Source: Adiantum capillus-veneris (Eukaryota > Streptophyta > Polypodiopsida > Polypodiales > Pteridaceae). Taken from it: a stretch of DNA of 64,000 nucleotides. Positions 1 to 13,199 of this stretch are shown here, piece by piece. The notes beneath the pieces are model-generated. The model made no database searches. It was not told where the DNA came from and saw only the letters and a list, made by a program, of their open reading frames with translations. A program made the translations under genes and the position numbers. The DNA is taken from the NCBI GenBank assembly GCA_014529385.2, contig CM043954.1, forward strand, positions 96,799,247 to 96,863,246, given 5' to 3'. Within the stretch, counting starts at the first letter, position 1. Every line of letters starts with the position of its first letter.

Positions 1-498
1 TTATTTCCATTCATTAGGAAACGTCCTAAATCAGTCCTAAATTGTTTCTTGATCCTTGTAACTCAATTATGGAATGAGCAATGGATTCATTACATAATTT
101 GCTCTCTGTATTTCTCTCTCGCAACCTTGTTTCTTCTTATCTTTGTGTGTAAACATGTAGAGGATGAGCATCTATACTTGGAGATCATATGATGTGGTTT
201 CATGCCCTTGAGAATGAGTAGGAGCGAGCCTAGAAGGGGCAAAAGCAAGGTGCTAGGTGTTTACAAGTTCCTGGCAGTTTCTCTGCAGTTTTTGTGCAGA
301 CAATTTTTGTGCAAGTAGTTTGTAAGCAACCAATTGCAGTTCAATTTAGGCAATTATGGTTTGTTATTACATAAAATTTTTGTTTCTTGAAAGTATATAG
401 CCTATGCAATATACAGCTTTATTCAGTCTTCCAAATAAAGGTTATTGCAGTATGCAATCCTTATTTTTCTCTATTGCTTTGATATTTACTTTATAGAA

Positions 499-1193
499 AC
501 AAAGAAGAAGAAGAAAAAATTCTCTATTTGTCAAAAACATGGGCACTATGCAAAGCGATTTCCTTACATGTGTAAGCCTTGTGAGAAAGAGGAGGTTTGT
601 CATTAGGACACGTGTGATGCTCAAGAGGATCTAAATTGGTCTTTTGATGTTCTTGATGATGCACACAAGTGGCCTAGTAATCGTGTTGGCAAGAAGAGGA
701 AGTTGTGCTCAACTATAAATTGGATATCAAGGTTGCAAGAAGCAGTTGAAGGTATTAATTAGAGCAGTATGAAGATGAATTTAATGATTACTTCAGTGAT
801 GATGATAATCAATGTTACTTGCAACAATTTGATAGTAGTTTTAATATTAGAAAAAACAAAGTTGTCATTTTTCAATTGACAATAGCTTTTCAGGCATTTG
901 CAATTTCAAAACTTGAAATTTCAAAGCTTGAACCTGCTCTTTTGGCACCTAAAATTTTAAAACTTGATTTTTATGTTCTTGAAGATGGAGGTCAACCTCA
1001 ACGTATGTATATTCAAGATGAAAAAACGTTTTTGAAACAAGGAGATGTTGTTCAAAACATACTAGAAGAAGTCCAAAAGGCGATGATAGAAGAAGGAGGA
1101 AGTCAGGAGCAACTCAAGAGCCAAGAGAGCCAAGGGGATTGCCAACTACCCCCAAACCTCACATCAAAGAGACATAGCTTTGCAAATATATGA
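499..1193 (+). pseudogene. unidentified retroelement-like coding debris
   Basis: A lysine run is followed by a degenerate zinc-knuckle-like stretch (CQKHGHYAKRF, then CKPC) at about 525-585. The frame then hits a TAG at 604-606 and another near 760. A 124-codon open stretch follows at 819-1193, rich in Lys, Leu and Glu, with no domain I recognise. The zinc-knuckle-like residues suggest a gag relic of an LTR element or plant pararetrovirus-like sequence, but no protease, RT or LTR is attached. It could also be a degraded host gene. I can only support 'coding-like debris'. Confidence 0.25.
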
Positions 1194-1539
1194 CATTCTC
1201 CAAGCAACCAAGGAGATAGGTTCTTTTTTCCTTGTGAATCTTTTAAGTGATGCTTCTTTTTTCGAGCAAAGAAGTTGTCTTTTGAGCGTGATAGAAAGAC
1301 ATGTTCTATGTTGATGATGGAGAAGTTGTAGTTGATCAATTTTTTATGAAAATTATGTCATCAAGAGTGTTTTGAAGGGTATTTTTTATGAAGGAAGTGT
1401 TGGATATGGACTCTTGAAGGATGAAAATTAATTTCAAATATTGTTTATGAAATATTCAAATGGTCAAGACAAGGATCTTGAACTTTAGGTCCGTGAATTA
1501 CAAAGTTCTATAATGCACCTCATTATGGGGACAATACCT

Positions 1540-2413
1540 GAAATAGAACAGAACCGGGGGCCAAATGGGAGAGCCTATGGTAGGTAGCATGGACAACTAG
1601 CGGGAAATTATGGCCCGAGATAGTCACCTCAATGATTGAAATGGGGGGAAGAAGCAAAAACCACTATTAACAGGGGAAGAATGAGTGACACCAGGACAAG
1701 AAAAGGTCCACATGAGTCATACTTACCAAGCTACTGGTTTGAAGGCTTAACAAAAAAGAAACACCAACCAAGAGAGTGGGTGCAAAACATCATCGTAGAG
1801 TCAGACCATTAAATTTCTAGAAATGGATCAAAAAGTATAGTGGGGCAAGGGATCTGTATGACCACTCAGTAAGCTCTAGACATGTTCTGAAGACTGAACA
1901 TATAGCAAACTTCTATATGCAATTTGAGGGATTCGGGATGACATTAGAAGGCAAGACACTGACTTGGTTCTAAACCATACCTCCTACATCAATAACCGAC
2001 CGACCAACTTTGGCTATGAAATTTGTTGTCTCTTGCTCAAAAATAGGAATCAAGAGTAGTATTGTGGCACACATCTACAACTTTAAACAAAAACAAGGAG
2101 GAACCGTGAGAGATTGTGTGAGCCGAATGAGGCAATACATTGCTAGATATCTAGAGTTGGAAATTCCAACCGAGGAGAGACTTGTATCATTGTTCTTGGA
2201 AGGATTACTCAACAAAGTGTTGCATGCCATTTTATATAGTAAAAAACACACAACTTGGGAAGCATGGAGCTTGGACGCGATTGACTTGAGTGATAGTTGC
2301 GAGAGTTCAATGAAGAAAGTACTGATAAAGATGCACAGAGGGAGCAAACAACATCTTTTGTGCGAGCATAAGTAAGACCAATCGTAGAAATTCTTTTTGC
2401 TATGGAGGAAATT
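1540..2413 (+). pseudogene. Ty3/gypsy-type gag fragment, 5' part
   Basis: Three-frame reading gives a retrotransposon gag domain. There is an N-terminal stretch near 1700-1800 (YLPSYWFEGLTKKKHQPREW). A block near 1920-1965 reads QFEGFGMTLEGKTLTWF. From 2010 an open frame holds the helical gag core, including VRDCVSRMRQYIARYLELEI and LVSLFLEGLL. Similar wording (QYEGFGLTLEE) recurs near 51180, so the two are related families. Several stops and frameshifts show it is dead. The frame is cut at 2414 by a TIR element and resumes at 3762. No LTR or primer site was recognised upstream. Confidence 0.6.
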
Positions 2414-2414
2414 C

Positions 2415-3760
2415 TTAACACTAGAATGGTAACCTAACAGGACATAAAAGTGTCCTTTCAGGGTTTTGGGAAAAAATTCCAAAACCATAGTAGATCCACT
2501 CATTTTGAAAAATCCTTTCATGAGCTTATAGTTCAATAACTACTACATATGGAAAAAATGAGAAACTTGTAATTTTTCTCATCCCTTGGTCACTACAAGC
2601 CTCCAAAGTTTATGGACCAGTGCATTTTGCCCAAAACAGCAATTTCTTACGGTTGATTGCATATAAATAAGAGTGGGGATTTTTGTAGGACATGAGATAA
2701 AATGCCCTGTTAATGTCAATGGGTTGGTGACCAAAAAATATGGTTGCTTTTACCTCACTTTTTTTTTTTGGGCAAAAAAAATAGGTACAAAAAAGTTGCA
2801 TTTTTGTCATTCTGCGGACCTATCATCAAAGTTTCTATAGTCACGCTCAATACATATACTATATACATGTTTTCTTAGTTCCCTTTGGGCCTTTGGATTC
2901 AAAAGGAGCCATGGAGCATGTCAAAAGGATAATGGATCTCTTACAATTGGAACCTTGGGGGCAATGATAAAGTGCTAAATACAGCAATCATGAAAAAACT
3001 GGGTTTAGCATTATGACCTCTAGAAACCCATAGAAACTACTCAATATCTAGCCAAGTTTGTAGTCTATAATTAGATATGGTTACTACCTACAAATTACAC
3101 ACAATTGGCTTAAGAAACTAGCAATATTGAGAAAGTTATACTTGCTACTCTAAAATGTATCGTATTCTTCAGCAATCAAAAAACTCAACCATCATCATAT
3201 ACCATGCTATATAGCATATTATGTCCCCCAAAACTCAAGGAAGATTAGATTTATGTTATACATTACACTTACACAATCAAAATTGAATTTGGATATCAAG
3301 AAAGCCACAAGAAAAATCATAAAAGTGCTAATTTTGGCCAAAAAACAGGATTATGCAATTCTTGTAAATTGGTCATAACTTTCAATTTTAACACTTAGCT
3401 CTCCCTACAAGCATCAAAACATGTTGAGAACTATGAGGCCTAACCTCTAGCCATCTAAACGTCACAAACATAAAGTTTAGAGTGGTATAGTTGCCAAAAA
3501 TTGAAAAAAAAACCAAAAAAAGGACCTGTTTTTTCACACACTTTGGGTTCAAAAATGTTGTGCAAGAGTAAGGTTAATGGTGAAATCGATACTCCAAAAA
3601 AAATGCTAAGTTTTTTTTAGCTCATAAGGAAACTTTGTGGATATATAGCACCTAGAAATTCATTTTCATACTCTTCAAATAATTCAAGAAAAATGGTCAC
3701 TTAACAGGGCACAAAAGTGTCCAAGGACATAAAAGTGTCCTGTTACCATTCTAGTGTTAA
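2415..3760. mobile_element. non-autonomous TIR DNA element at a TTAA (or TA) target
   Basis: The ends are perfect inverted repeats. The left end reads CACTAGAATGGTAAC (2419-2433) and the right end is its complement (3742-3756). Each end abuts TTAA (2415-2418 and 3757-3760). Removing the body plus one TTAA rejoins the interrupted gag frame exactly (..MEEIL|KHMSNMMNN..), which supports the boundaries. A subterminal motif AGGACAYAAAAGTGTCC occurs near both ends. The 1.34 kb interior is AT-rich and has no transposase-like frame. TTAA suggests a piggyBac-like target and TA a Tc1/mariner-like one; the sequence alone cannot separate them. The CACTA start is probably coincidental because no 3 bp duplication fits. 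Confidence 0.75.
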
Positions 3761-3761
3761 G

Positions 3762-4510
3762 CACATGAGTAACATGATGAATAACATGCAAAGGAGGGCT
3801 AAGACAGGGTCCACCATAGGGACAACCTATGGGACAGCATCAACCATTGAAATGGTGTGCCATCAAAGGGAAGTGGACGAACCATGAAATGTACAAGTGC
3901 TATCATAAGCACAGATATGATAAAAAGCTATAGTACACGCCAATGAGACAATAGGGACAACCCATGTATGGAAATCTGCCAAGCATGGTACCAGTTTAGA
4001 AACCACCTATGGCAATGGAGATACCACAACCCATATTAGGCCAGCAACCACCACTACTAGGAAACAATGATGAACCACTCAAGTACATGATGCATGAAGG
4101 GCAAGTGAATGAGCAGGCTCTAGTACCAATCGTGCCATATAATGAGCAGAGTTGTGTAATAGTGGGAGTAGAGGGCAAGTGGTACACTCAATCAACACCT
4201 ATCAAATGGAACAAGTTTATCAGACACCACCTAATGAAGCACCAATCTACTTCATTGAAAACCAAGGGGCTAGACCACACATGATGAAACCAATGCCTAA
4301 GCTGAAAACTAGGAATTTCCATAAATGCTAGGCAGATGACCACTGGAAAAATGATTTTCCAGAGCCAGATAATAATATTAGACCAATCGAGGCATATTGT
4401 GCAAGATGTGGTTGCAAGGGAGGAAATTTTTTAGAAGATTGTCCTACAAATTTGGTGAACAAAGGAAACTTGGCCATAAATATAGTTCAAGTTACACCAA
4501 GTAGTTAAGG
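3762..4510 (+). pseudogene. Ty3/gypsy-type gag fragment, 3' part with zinc-knuckle relic
   Basis: This continues the gag frame broken at 2414. A Met/Asn-rich linker (HMSNMMNNMQRR) and a Pro/Gln-rich spacer (4009-4284) lead to a degenerate CCHC knuckle near 4400 reading CARCGCKGGNFLEDCP, where the expected His is Asn. Stops occur around 4284-4335 and at 4506. Downstream to about 4830 only weak coding-like fragments remain, and no protease motif is visible. Confidence 0.5.
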
Positions 4511-4829
4511 ATTTCATTACTGTGAGCAGAAACACATCAACATGTTAATAAAATTGAGCGATCACTCTTTAAAACATTGGATCACATCAAATATTCAAGT
4601 GAGCTTCCTATTAACCTTCAAAAATTGCCAAAATTGGTAGTTCCACCTGGGTTATTCCATATTGATGGGCCCATTGGTGAGTTTTTTCCATATCCCTGTC
4701 AGCTCAATGAGAAAAAACAATAGCAGGATGGGCCTTTCATGGGTTATCAGGTCACAGCCCATCAGCTTAAATGTGATCACGTGAAATGTATTTATGTGAA
4801 TTTGATATTAACACATGGTAATCACAAAA

Positions 4830-4985
4830 CGTCACTAGGAGTGTGGTTTTTTTCAATAAGTACAATTTTTTTATCAAAAAAGGGAGTAAAGATTTATTTT
4901 CATCACTCGTCACTAGGAGTGTGGTTTCTTTCAATAAACACAATTTTTTATTGCTGCATAAGTTAGTGAGCACTCACTGTGAGAA
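4830..4985 (+). repeat. two-copy tandem repeat, 78 bp period
   Basis: CGTCACTAGGAGTGTGGTTT is present at 4830 and again at 4908. Each is followed by TTTCAATAA(G/A)(T/C)ACAATTTTTT. The second copy is partial and diverges after about 4965. Confidence 0.7.
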
Positions 4986-5682
4986 GAAGGCTATCAAGAA
5001 AGTTGAGTGTCGATTGTCTCAAACAATTTTTGGCCTACGGCCATAGCGATGACTCTCTCTTTTGCTAACAAAAAAAGAGTTAATTTTTTTTATTAAAACA
5101 TAATTTTGTCGCGGCCTCCTCATTACTGCATTAATGCAGAAATGGTGCGAGCTGGACGTGCAGGGGAGCCCTCGTTGCTGATTCAACTTGTCGCTTCCAT
5201 CTGTAGCTTAGAGTGCGGCTATTTATAAATACGATGATGGGCAACTGCAGAGGTCGATGCAGGTGGCGGTAGGTGAGTTTGGTGACTAGGGGGTCGTAGC
5301 AGGCAGTTGGAGTTAGATATGGTGCATGTGCATGCAGCACACAAGGAGTCCACTAGCCTTGCCGTGACTTCCTCCATATTGCGTATAGGATGGCGGGTCT
5401 ACAACTGCTGATAATATAGCTACTAGCATGTAGCTAGCTAACAACAACTATGGAAAGCCTGCAGGTGTGGTCATGAGAGTAGGTACATTGTTTTGTGTGC
5501 TTGTGTTGGCGCTGCAGGTGGAGGCCGCCGGTAGGTGGCTAGCTTGGTGGTGGAGGCAGAAAGTACCCCAAAAACCTCCATTTTTACGCAAAAACTATGG
5601 CAGCAAGAATTTGTGTGTGTGCCACGTCATGTTTTTTAGACGCCAGAACCTTTCAACGGGCAGTGAAACCACTTGAAGATAT

Positions 5683-7386
<1,704 letters not shown>

Positions 7387-7782
7387 AAATATCCATCTCG
7401 CTATTGGAAGTGGACATGGGCAAAGACTCTCCCTCTCTCTCGATTGTTGCTTCGACAGTCTATGCGTTATGGCAGGGGTGAGTGTGGTGTTGGATGGTGG
7501 TCGCCTTGCCAAGCAAAGCTGTGGCGTGGGAGATGATGGTGATAACAAGCGCATGAAGGCACGAGCGTGTGAGATATGGGAGAATCCCCCTCTATGTCCT
7601 TCCGATTGCATATATGATAAACTGGTGAGATCCGTCATGGGAGTGCAAATGGGAGTCAGAGGGCAGTATGCATGGAACATACATGGCAAAGCGGGCCATG
7701 AAGGGATACTCTCTCTCTCTCATTATACAGATACCTTGCGGTCATGTCGCACAAGCAAAATGAAATAACAAAAAAATTATGA

Positions 7783-8760
7783 GTTGCAATGCAAAGGTAC
7801 ACCAAACTTTGCCATGTGGTCACATTTAGGTGGTGGTATGCAGTCTAGCGGAACATGTCTCCTCAATACAATGTCGTTAGATGGTCGATGTGAACTTGCT
7901 CTGCGGCCATAAAGCTATTATACAATGCCATCGACTAACCTCAGGATTGCCGCAGTCTTGCTCCTACCCTTGATCTCATAAGCTGCCTTGTGGGCATAGC
8001 TGCAGTGGTACGTGTGCAAGGTGCCAAGGTGAGCAGCATGTGAGCATTTGCAACCACCCATGTGCAATTCCCTTGCCTTGTTTCCACAGATGCAAGTCGC
8101 CATGTGGTGCACCATGCAAGCCCTGTGACCTCACAAAACCATGCCTTAATCAATGTGTGCATGAGCGTTGCGCCCATACTTGTGAGAAACCTTGTGTCCC
8201 ATGCTTATCGTCATGTCATTGGATGTGTGAACACTATTCTTGTAGTCTTCCTTGCAGTTCTATATGCACAAGGCCTCGATGTGACCTGCCTTGCGGCAAA
8301 GATCTAAAATGTGGCCATCCTTGTATTGGGATGTGCAGTGAGTGGTGCCCCCACGAAGTGTCGGATATGTGACCCAAACACTCCTGAGCTGTTCACAAGC
8401 CAAAAAATTAGGAAACTACCATCCTATACCCTCTTTGTGCAGCTTGTACATTGCAGCCACATTTGCGAGGTGAGAAAGCTTGACAGCTACATGGATGGAC
8501 CTAGAATTGGTAGGTGTTTTATGGATTTGAGATGACTAACGATCTTTGCATTTAATGAGTGCAGGCAAAGGAGTGTGACAATGCTATTGCATACATGATA
8601 TCTTCCTCCAGTCTCTGCATGGTGTATCACGACAGGGTTTGCCAGGTTGTAGACTGTTTGTTGATGTTTTCAATTTGTGTAGACCAAGGAGGCCACCTAC
8701 AACAGGTTGTTAGACACTATAAATCAAAGCTAGAAAAAGTCTAGAATGCTAGATGCAACA
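7783..8760 (+). pseudogene. NFX1-type zinc-finger (ZNFX1-like) pseudogene fragment
   Basis: The frame contains repeated Cys/His modules typical of NF-X1 fingers: LPCGHSCSGTCARC (about 7985), CNHPCAIPLPC, CGAPCKPC, CEKPCVPC and CGHPCIGMC (about 8310). After a frameshift near 8345 it continues PTKCRICDPN and then LVHCSHICEVRKLDSYMD (8450-8500). That resembles the post-finger block of ZNFX1-type helicase proteins, where a Cys-Gly-His segment precedes an EVxxxDxxM motif. A weakly coding exon-like stretch follows from 8565. The helicase domain is absent and stops occur upstream (near 7815, 7880, 7900). ZNFX1 relatives act on RNA and small-RNA silencing in other eukaryotes; this copy is a truncated relic, most likely of a host gene. 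Family assignment is firm and inactivity is clear. Confidence 0.7.
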
Positions 8761-10113
8761 TGATTTATCAATCTCTAAGGACTAGCACTATTGGGTGGAG
8801 TACCTCCCAGCTGCATGAAACTAACAAACAGGCTCTAGAAGCTTGTGAAGAAGTCCACCTAATCAACCAAAAGCCTTAGAAGATGCGAATGCTTTTCCAA
8901 TCACAAAGTGGGGGGAGGTTTTGAAAGAAATTTATGAATGAATAGTCTGCTGGAATGTATGGATGTCACTTAGTATGGTTAAAAAGTGCAATCACATGGA
9001 CACTTGGTCAAACATCGTCCATGAATATGCTGGCAGCTGCATGCATATTTTTCAAAGCTCTTCTCCAAGAGATCAGATGTATAAAGTTTTTTCCCTCTAA
9101 TCCCCCATTTGAAATTTTGATGTTGTTTCACACATCAGGTGAAGGTGTAGTGAGAATGGGAGATTGTTCGCAATTTCTTATCAAAGCATGATGAGAGAGC
9201 TAAGAATGGAAGTAACCTCACAAGATGGAGCTTATGCCGTTCTGTTGCGGTCTAGTTTATTGAAGTAAGATACATTGATCAACTTGTATTCAAGGTGTCT
9301 ACGATGAATCTAAGTGCCAATATCTTGTGTGTGTGATGCTTGGCATATGAAGCACAAGAGAAGATTGAGGAAGGTGTGAGATGAAGACACAGGAAGGTAC
9401 ACATCTTTTCCTATGTCGAGGGATGCAAAAACTTTGTGGGAGAAAATGGGCCGAACCATTTGTACACACCTCCTCGTACGTAAACTGCATCCCACTTTGC
9501 CAAGTTGCATCTCATACAATGTAAATCCAATTGTTGAGCCGTCACTTTTGGCTGGCCCTACACACCACAGACTCGCTTCTAGAACCCTAGCAAGGATAAG
9601 AGACCTCCACATGGCACGCCCACTGAGATGGTCAAAACATGCCAAAATTGGCCCCCAACGAATGTCCATCGGCCCATAGCTTGCACATCTGAGATCCAAA
9701 TGGCAAACCGTCTAGACGGGCTCCTAGAGCATCTAGAGTACTAAACTTTAGGACACATTCCTACACTTTGGACAACTTGACTTGCCATCATGATTATCTC
9801 ACTTTGGAGGCCTCCCGGGCCTAAACAAACACTTTAAGCATGCATTTCCGCTGTCACTTTCTTGCCGAGATCACACTATCTTTAGTCCTTTGTCCTACAC
9901 CTGCTAGCACCCATAGCTTGGCATAGAGCACTTCCCCACATAGACCAACTTTGTTTACACCATTATTGCCCATCCTCTGTTGAACATTCATGTTCAGCCA
10001 AAAGTAGCCTTATTGAACTTGAAACTCGCAACACCTTTGCAAACACCCAAGTATGTTGGAAAACACACCACCATATGTACAATATGTATAATATGTACAA
10101 AAATGTATGTATG
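8761..10113. other. no supported gene; possible decayed tail of the ZNFX1-like pseudogene
   Basis: Three-frame reading of 8880-9240 gives patches such as EVLKEIYERIVCWNVW that could derive from the sequence after the fingers of the 7.8 kb pseudogene, but stops are frequent. A 129-codon minus-strand frame (9310-9699) resembles nothing I know. The rest looks non-coding. Confidence 0.3.
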
Positions 10114-10900
10114 TTACTCTTGAGCCCCTTCAGGTGGGTTGCCCAATTCCCTGGTCACAATCAGATTCACATCGGGCACCACTCCCCTATCAAAGTACAA
10201 ATTGAGCCGTACACCATTTACCATGTGCCTAAGAAGCTTACCACTGGCTGTTACCAGTTGATAGGTCCCATTCAAAAAGGCCTTTTGCACCTTATACAGA
10301 CCCGTCCATTTCTTTTTGAACTTTTGGAAGGTGAATTCCAAGTAGCTCTCATACTTCATTACTAGGTCCGCTTCTTTTATTGTTCTCTCTGGCATCTTGA
10401 TGATTTGTCCATTGGCACTCTCCACCAGACCATTGCATTGGGATGATAAGGTGAGGAAAATTGATGTTGAATCTTTAATTTTTTCACCAATGCCTGCATA
10501 AGCTTTCTTCTGAATCCTTGGCCTCTATCAAAAATGAGTACCCACGGCACTCCAAAACGGCAACAAATGTTATCAAAAACAAAGTGGGATACAATCTGTT
10601 CATTGACCTCCTTCATAGCTTTGGCCTTGACCCACCTGGTGAGGTAGTCGATGGCTACCACAACATACTTCTTACCACTTGTAGACTTAGGGAGTGGACC
10701 AATGGCATCCAAACCGCACTTCTTGAAAGCGTTTTGAGCAAAAATGGTTCCTTGTGACTCGGCTACCAAACGCATCTCGCCTATAGTTTTGCATTCATGG
10801 CATGTCCTCCACCAACATTTCACCTCCCTCACTATTAAAGGCCACCAAAAACCCACTCTCAACACTTGAAATAGTACTTGACCTTTCCCCTTGTGTCCGC
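10114..10900 (-). pseudogene. Ty3/gypsy integrase fragment
   Basis: Reading from about 10900 downward, GFWWPLIVREVKCWWRTCHEC is the CxxC part of the zinc-binding N-terminus. GPLPKSTSGKKYVVVAIDYL holds the catalytic core with its Asp, followed by RFGVPWVLIFDRGQGF (second Asp region) and SSPYHPNAMVWW, where a PQxNGxxE-like block has degraded. A C-terminal segment at 10425-10114 (KKWTGLYKVQKAFLNGTYQL) matches the end of plant Ty3 pol. The part is frameshifted around 10400 and lacks an intact third acidic motif. It sits last in a minus-strand RT, RNase H, RNase H, integrase series and is clearly dead. Confidence 0.8.
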
Positions 10901-11293
10901 TTTCCTCATGACATTGCTACAACACCAAGTTAATCTCTTCGTTATAGAGCACTCTCCTCAGCACCCCGTCTTTGACTAGAGTCTAGGGCATTAGGACTTC
11001 ACCTACTCGCGTAAATTTGCAAGCTTTTTGAACTATCTTCCTTCTCTATAGTTTAAACAAACCTTGAGGACACTTCCCTGTACTCAAAAAATCTTCCACC
11101 TCCTTCAATGACTCCCTACCTGTGTATGTGGCCGGGGTCACATATATGCCTGCGAGATGTACCTGCACCTTACTGCTTGCTAGCTGGTCTGCCTCTTGGT
11201 TGAGCTATCTCTTCACATGCTTGAATTGGATTTTCCTAAAGAACTTCAACAGCTTTTTGATGGCAAAGAACCAATGCTTTAAGAAATCGCGCT

Positions 11294-11578
11294 TTACTTG
11301 ACAATGCCTAACAATTGCTTGATGACCAATAATGCATCACCTTTGACCACCAACCTGGAAATGTCAAACTCGACACATTGTTTCAAACCTAGATGGAGGG
11401 CGAGATATTCCGCTTCATTGTTGGTATGGACATCGTCCAAGTCATAGGCTTTTGAGAAGATTACCTTGCCGTGTGGATCGTGTATCACCACACCTCCACC
11501 AGCTTTCTTAATCACACTCCTATATGCACTATCAAACCACATGGTAAAAGCTCCCACTAGGCTCCTCTTTGGCTTCAT
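11294..11578 (-). pseudogene. second (archaeal-type) RNase H domain of Ty3/gypsy pol
   Basis: The 94-codon frame reads FDSAYRSVIKKAGGGVVIHD, then SKAYDLDDVHTNNEAEYLAL and LVVKGDALLVIKQL. This is the D...E...D layout of an RNase HI domain, lying between the retroviral RNase H and integrase. In plants such an extra RNase H characterises the Tat/Ogre side of Ty3/gypsy elements. The first motif is FDSA rather than the usual FDGA. The frame continues weakly toward 10866 through decayed linker sequence. Confidence 0.75.
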
Positions 11579-11658
11579 CTCATACCACTCTTGGATAAAT
11601 TGGCAAATCTACGGCCTTGCTAACCAAAATGTCCACCAAATGGGATCGACTTGTATGG

Positions 11659-12287
11659 TCAACCTTGAACTCGAACTCCAATTCCTGCAACTCTATCACC
11701 CACTTCATGATCTATCCCTGGCTTTAAGTGTAACATCACTTTAAGCAACAGATTGTTAGTCGTCAACACATAAAACTTACGCACTATGAGGTGCAATTTG
11801 AACTTCTTGTAAGAAAACACCAATGCCATGACCCACTGTTCCGCTTCAGTGTAAGTCACCTCTCCAGGACTTATCACCCTGCTTTCGAAGTAGATATGCT
11901 TATAGCTCCTTCCTGCCTTTTGTAGTAATACCGCCCCAATAGACACTGTACCTACCATCATTGCCACATATAAATTATCCTCTTGGCTTGAAGGGCACAC
12001 AATTGGCAGCTAACACAAAAGTTATTTCACCCTATCAAAAGCTTCTTGAGCATCTTCCCCCATTCAAATCCATGCACATGTTGAGCCCTCTTTTGGAGAG
12101 GATACACATACTCTGACAGCATCCAAAAAAAACACAACAAGTACTTTAACTTATGCACAAGGGAGGACAAACCTTGCGCACTAGAGGGAGGATCCATCAA
12201 AACTAACGCCTTGACCTTCTCCGAATCTCCCTCAATTCCATTTTGTGACACCACAAAAATTGCGCTCGAGGTTGTGCCAGCTTGCAC
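11659..12287 (-). pseudogene. Ty3/gypsy RT connection and first RNase H
   Basis: The 12287-12027 frame carries FVVSQNGIEGDSEKVKALVL and KLKYLLCFFWMLSEYVYPLQ, the RT thumb/connection of gypsy pol. The 12000-11659 frame carries LYVAMMVGTVSIGAVLLQKA, IYFESRVISPGEVTYTEAEQ and YVLTTNNLLLKVMLHLKPGI, the RNase H that follows RT. A stop-containing gap of about 30 bases separates them. In active copies the first residues read YLAVSxxAVSAVL, so the copy is related but decayed. Confidence 0.75.
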
Positions 12288-12310
12288 TTCTTAGGGTTTA
12301 ACTAACCTCA

Positions 12311-13190
12311 TTATTTGCCCAATCTTTGAAAACATAGCTGGAGCCTTGATGAATGATCCACCCATGAGCTATGACATCCAATGTCATCCATGAAAACTCT
12401 AATGAAACTTCCCAAATAGGGACCAAACACCCTATTTATCCAGTCTTGGAAGGTGGCGTAGGCATTCACCAAACCAAGCGGCATCCTACAATAGGCGAAG
12501 CATCCCCATGGAGAGATAAACGTCATCTTTAATTGATCTTGAACAGCAATCCCTATCTGAAAGTACCCTGAAACTCCATCCATAATAGAGTACCTCTCAT
12601 GACCTGCCACCTGATTTAAGATTTCATCTTGGAATGGCAGTGGGTAGTGGTTTCTCTTGGTCTCCGCATTCGATGGCTTGTAGTTGATGCACACCCGTCA
12701 TTTCCCATTCTTCTTAGGGGTGATAACCACTGGAGAAACCCACTTTGACTCTTTCACTGGGTTTATGATACCTGCATCTAGCAACTGGTTAATCTCGTGC
12801 CAAAGAGCCTCCTTTTGAATCTCCCCCAATCTCCTTAGCTTTTGCACCCTCAGGGGGTTCACTATATGTAAAACTACCATATCACGTGCGTTCAAGACAT
12901 GTTTGTAAAACCCCTTATCTGTGAACTTTGTTAAGAATATAATGTACCCTTTTCTTTTAAAGTCTATAAGTTTTTTTCAAATTGAAAAAATAATACCCTT
13001 CTGTATATATATTTATGCAAGTTTCAAGAACTTTAAATACCCTTCTGTTGAACTCACGTGATAGGTTACATTTTTATTAGGTGACCTCCCCGGGTTTGCA
13101 CCCTTCTTTAAGAACTATCTTGTGCTCTGCACCGTTTGCTCCTCGCAGATCCTCATACTTTCACAAATAAATTTGGAAAAGAAGCACACA
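12311..13190 (-). pseudogene. Ty3/gypsy reverse transcriptase fragment
   Basis: Reading downward, the pre-RT block near 13190-13090 (EDLRGANGAEHKIVLKEGCK after a frameshift) precedes an AT-rich insertion of about 150 bp (12920-13080). RT then continues with LWHEINQLLDAGIINPVKES, WVSPVVITPKKNGK, CINYKPSNAETKRNHYPLPF, MDGVSGYFQIGIAVQDQLKM and the active-site block RVFMDDIGCHS. The usual YxDD appears as FMDD. A stop at about 12697 separates the two halves. Neighbouring RNase H and integrase segments in the same orientation make this one relic of roughly 3 kb. Confidence 0.8.
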
Positions 13191-13199
13191 GCTCGACAT

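Noticed and set aside
2419..3756. CACTA-superfamily element, because the TIR starts with CACTA
   Set aside because: No 3 bp target duplication fits; flanks are TTAA on both sides and empty-site reconstruction needs TTAA or TA.
9310..9699. 129-codon minus-strand frame
   Set aside because: No recognisable domain; overlaps other open frames on the opposite strand; kept only as unassigned sequence.
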